In this document: positions 63,060 to 64,000 of the stretch, one piece after another | Layout of the letters: every line of letters starts with the position of its first letter | How positions within the stretch are numbered: the stretch's first letter is position 1 | From: Burkholderiaceae bacterium | GTDB lineage: Bacteria > Pseudomonadota > Gammaproteobacteria > Burkholderiales > Burkholderiaceae | Reading direction: 5' to 3' | Length of the DNA: 64,000 nucleotides | NCBI GenBank assembly: GCA_023266335.1 | Contig: JAHFQJ010000007.1 | Span: 1 to 64,000 of the forward strand | Made by a program: the position numbers and the translations under genes | The notes under the pieces: generated by a model | Told to the model about the DNA's origin: nothing | What the model saw: the letters and a program-made list of their open reading frames with translations, nothing else | Databases searched by the model: none

Positions 63060-64000
63060 TTATTTATGTACATTAAATGCATGTCTTAAGCCATCACCAA
63101 TGAAAATAAGCAGTAAAACAATTAACATAATGCTGGCTACAGCAGGTATAGAAATCCACCATGCTTCTAAATTTGATTTTGCTTGAGATAATAAGCTTCC
63201 CATACTTGGTGTAGTTTGAGGCAAACCCAGCCCTAAAAAATCCATAGCTGTTAATACAATGATACCTTGACTAACTTTAAATGGAAACATAGTAATTAAC
63301 GGTGTAATAACATTTGGCAGCATATGACGTTTTATAATTTGCCAATCTTTTAAACCAATAATTTTTGCAGCTTTAATGTAATCCATTTGTTTAATTTTTA
63401 AGCATTCCAAGCGAATATAATCAGCTGTGCTAAGCCAGCTAAATAGAGAAAATATAATAAGCAGAATAGTAATGTTAGGCTGAAATATAGATGCAATTAT
63501 AATTAATAAATACATTTCAGGAATATTACCCCATATTTCTAAAAATCTTTGGGTAAGTAAATCAACCTTACCTCCAAAATAGCCCTGCATAGCTCCAATT
63601 ATTGCTCCAACAAATAAATTAATTACTGCTAAAGCAAAGCCGAACCATAAAGAAAGCCTTAAACTATATAATAGGCGTGATAAAATATCCCTGCCTGCAT
63701 CATCAGTGCCTAAATAATTAAATTTACTTGGAGACGCCGGATTAGGGTTGGGATAAAAATAATTTATTGTGTTTGCATCATAATTATTTAGCGGATAAAT
63801 TGCCCAATTATCTTTATTTTCTATTTTATTATCATGCCCTGTAACAGCATTTTGTATAAATGGATCTAAATAATCAGCATTGCCGGCTAAACTTCCGCCA
63901 AATGTTTGCTCAGAGTAATTTTTGAAAATTGGAAAATAAATTTTATTTTGATAACTAATAATTAACGGTTTGGCATTGCTTATCAGCTCTAAAGGCAGAG
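63060..64000 (-). CDS. yejE: ABC transporter permease YejE (partial, 5' end outside the window)
   Basis: The frame is open on the minus strand from the stop at 63060 to the right edge, so only the N-terminus is missing. LPLELISNAKPLIISYQNKI, YFPIFKNYSEQTFGGSLAGN, YLGTDDAGRDILSRLLYSLR and GAMQGYFGGKVDLLTQRFLE align closely with E. coli YejE, and the EAA loop is in DYIKAAKIIGLKDWQIIKRH. It forms the inner membrane channel of the Yej importer for peptides, including microcin C in E. coli. Five membrane helices follow the GTDDAGRD motif. The partner genes are presumably beyond the edge. Confidence 0.93.
   Translation of the reverse strand, partial: LPLELISNAKPLIISYQNKIYFPIFKNYSEQTFGGSLAGNADYLDPFIQNAVTGHDNKIENKDNWAIYPLNNYDANTINYFYPNPNPASPSKFNYLGTDDAGRDILSRLLYSLRLSLWFGFALAVINLFVGAIIGAMQGYFGGKVDLLTQRFLEIWGNIPEMYLLIIIASIFQPNITILLIIFSLFSWLSTADYIRLECLKIKQMDYIKAAKIIGLKDWQIIKRHMLPNVITPLITMFPFKVSQGIIVLTAMDFLGLGLPQTTPSMGSLLSQAKSNLEAWWISIPAVASIMLIVLLLIFIGDGLRHAFNVHK

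Overview
The window comes from an AT-rich, gene-dense proteobacterial chromosome. Several features point to a betaproteobacterium-like, host-associated lineage: rplM-rpsI followed by argC, an entericidin-type lipoprotein just before leuD-leuB, ribosomal protein S3 with a long basic C-terminal tail, a TPR protein ending in an NTF2-like domain, and an orphan DUF2063 (HvfC-type) protein. Housekeeping operons are broken into pieces. rplC to rpsQ stands without rpsJ before it or rplN after it, leuD-leuB lacks leuC, and prfA, ruvA, dnaX and rpmF are all alone. This suggests a shuffled and probably reduced genome. The organism assignment is an inference from gene content; no rRNA gene is present.

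Layout, left half. 1-0.75 kb is an IS1-type transposase split by a frameshift. 0.95-6.1 kb carries a BenE transporter, a beta carbonic anhydrase, rplM-rpsI, a CBS protein and argC. 6.2-9.1 kb has a fatty acid desaturase, two odd small ORFs and mnmA. 9.1-14.3 kb has a repeat protein with a PPSY motif, a deacylase/PLP-decarboxylase pair, an Rpn-type nuclease and proB. 15-20 kb holds an exported protein and an ATP-grasp/alpha-E/transglutaminase cluster with an unknown gene inserted. 20.5-26.7 kb has a pilin-like protein, an Smr protein, a PTP-like phytase, gspF, an rRNA methyltransferase and waaC. 26.7-36.4 kb has a large membrane protein, xth, orphan HvfC, a degenerate rhodanese, two small lipoproteins, leuD, three inserted unknown genes, leuB and two further unknowns.

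Layout, right half. 36.4-38.7 kb has grpE, an FKBP and two unknowns. 38.7-44.2 kb is the ribosomal operon rplC-rplD-rplW-rplB-rpsS-rplV-rpsC-rplP-rpmC-rpsQ followed by rpmF. 44.4-49 kb has DUF1345, PhoX and dnaX. 49.1-50.4 kb holds three tandem copies of a small two-helix membrane protein. 50.4-57.4 kb has a SPFH protein, a TPR protein, prfA, a second large membrane protein and ruvA. 57.45-57.67 kb is a strong 6S RNA candidate. 58.4-62.6 kb has two unknown proteins with Pro/Tyr/Gln-rich linkers, the second frameshifted. The right edge holds ychJ and a truncated yejE.

The accessory layer is the interesting part. It includes a cytosolic-looking PTP-like phytase, proteins carrying PPxY motifs of the type that bind eukaryotic WW domains, large alpha-helical membrane proteins with basic Ser/Thr/Lys-rich N-termini, and lineage-specific gene duplications. 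Together these look like a set of host-interaction proteins scattered between housekeeping genes, although no secretion-system operon lies in the window. Two families of short intergenic elements with terminal inverted repeats are also dispersed through it. No tRNA, rRNA or CRISPR array was recognised.
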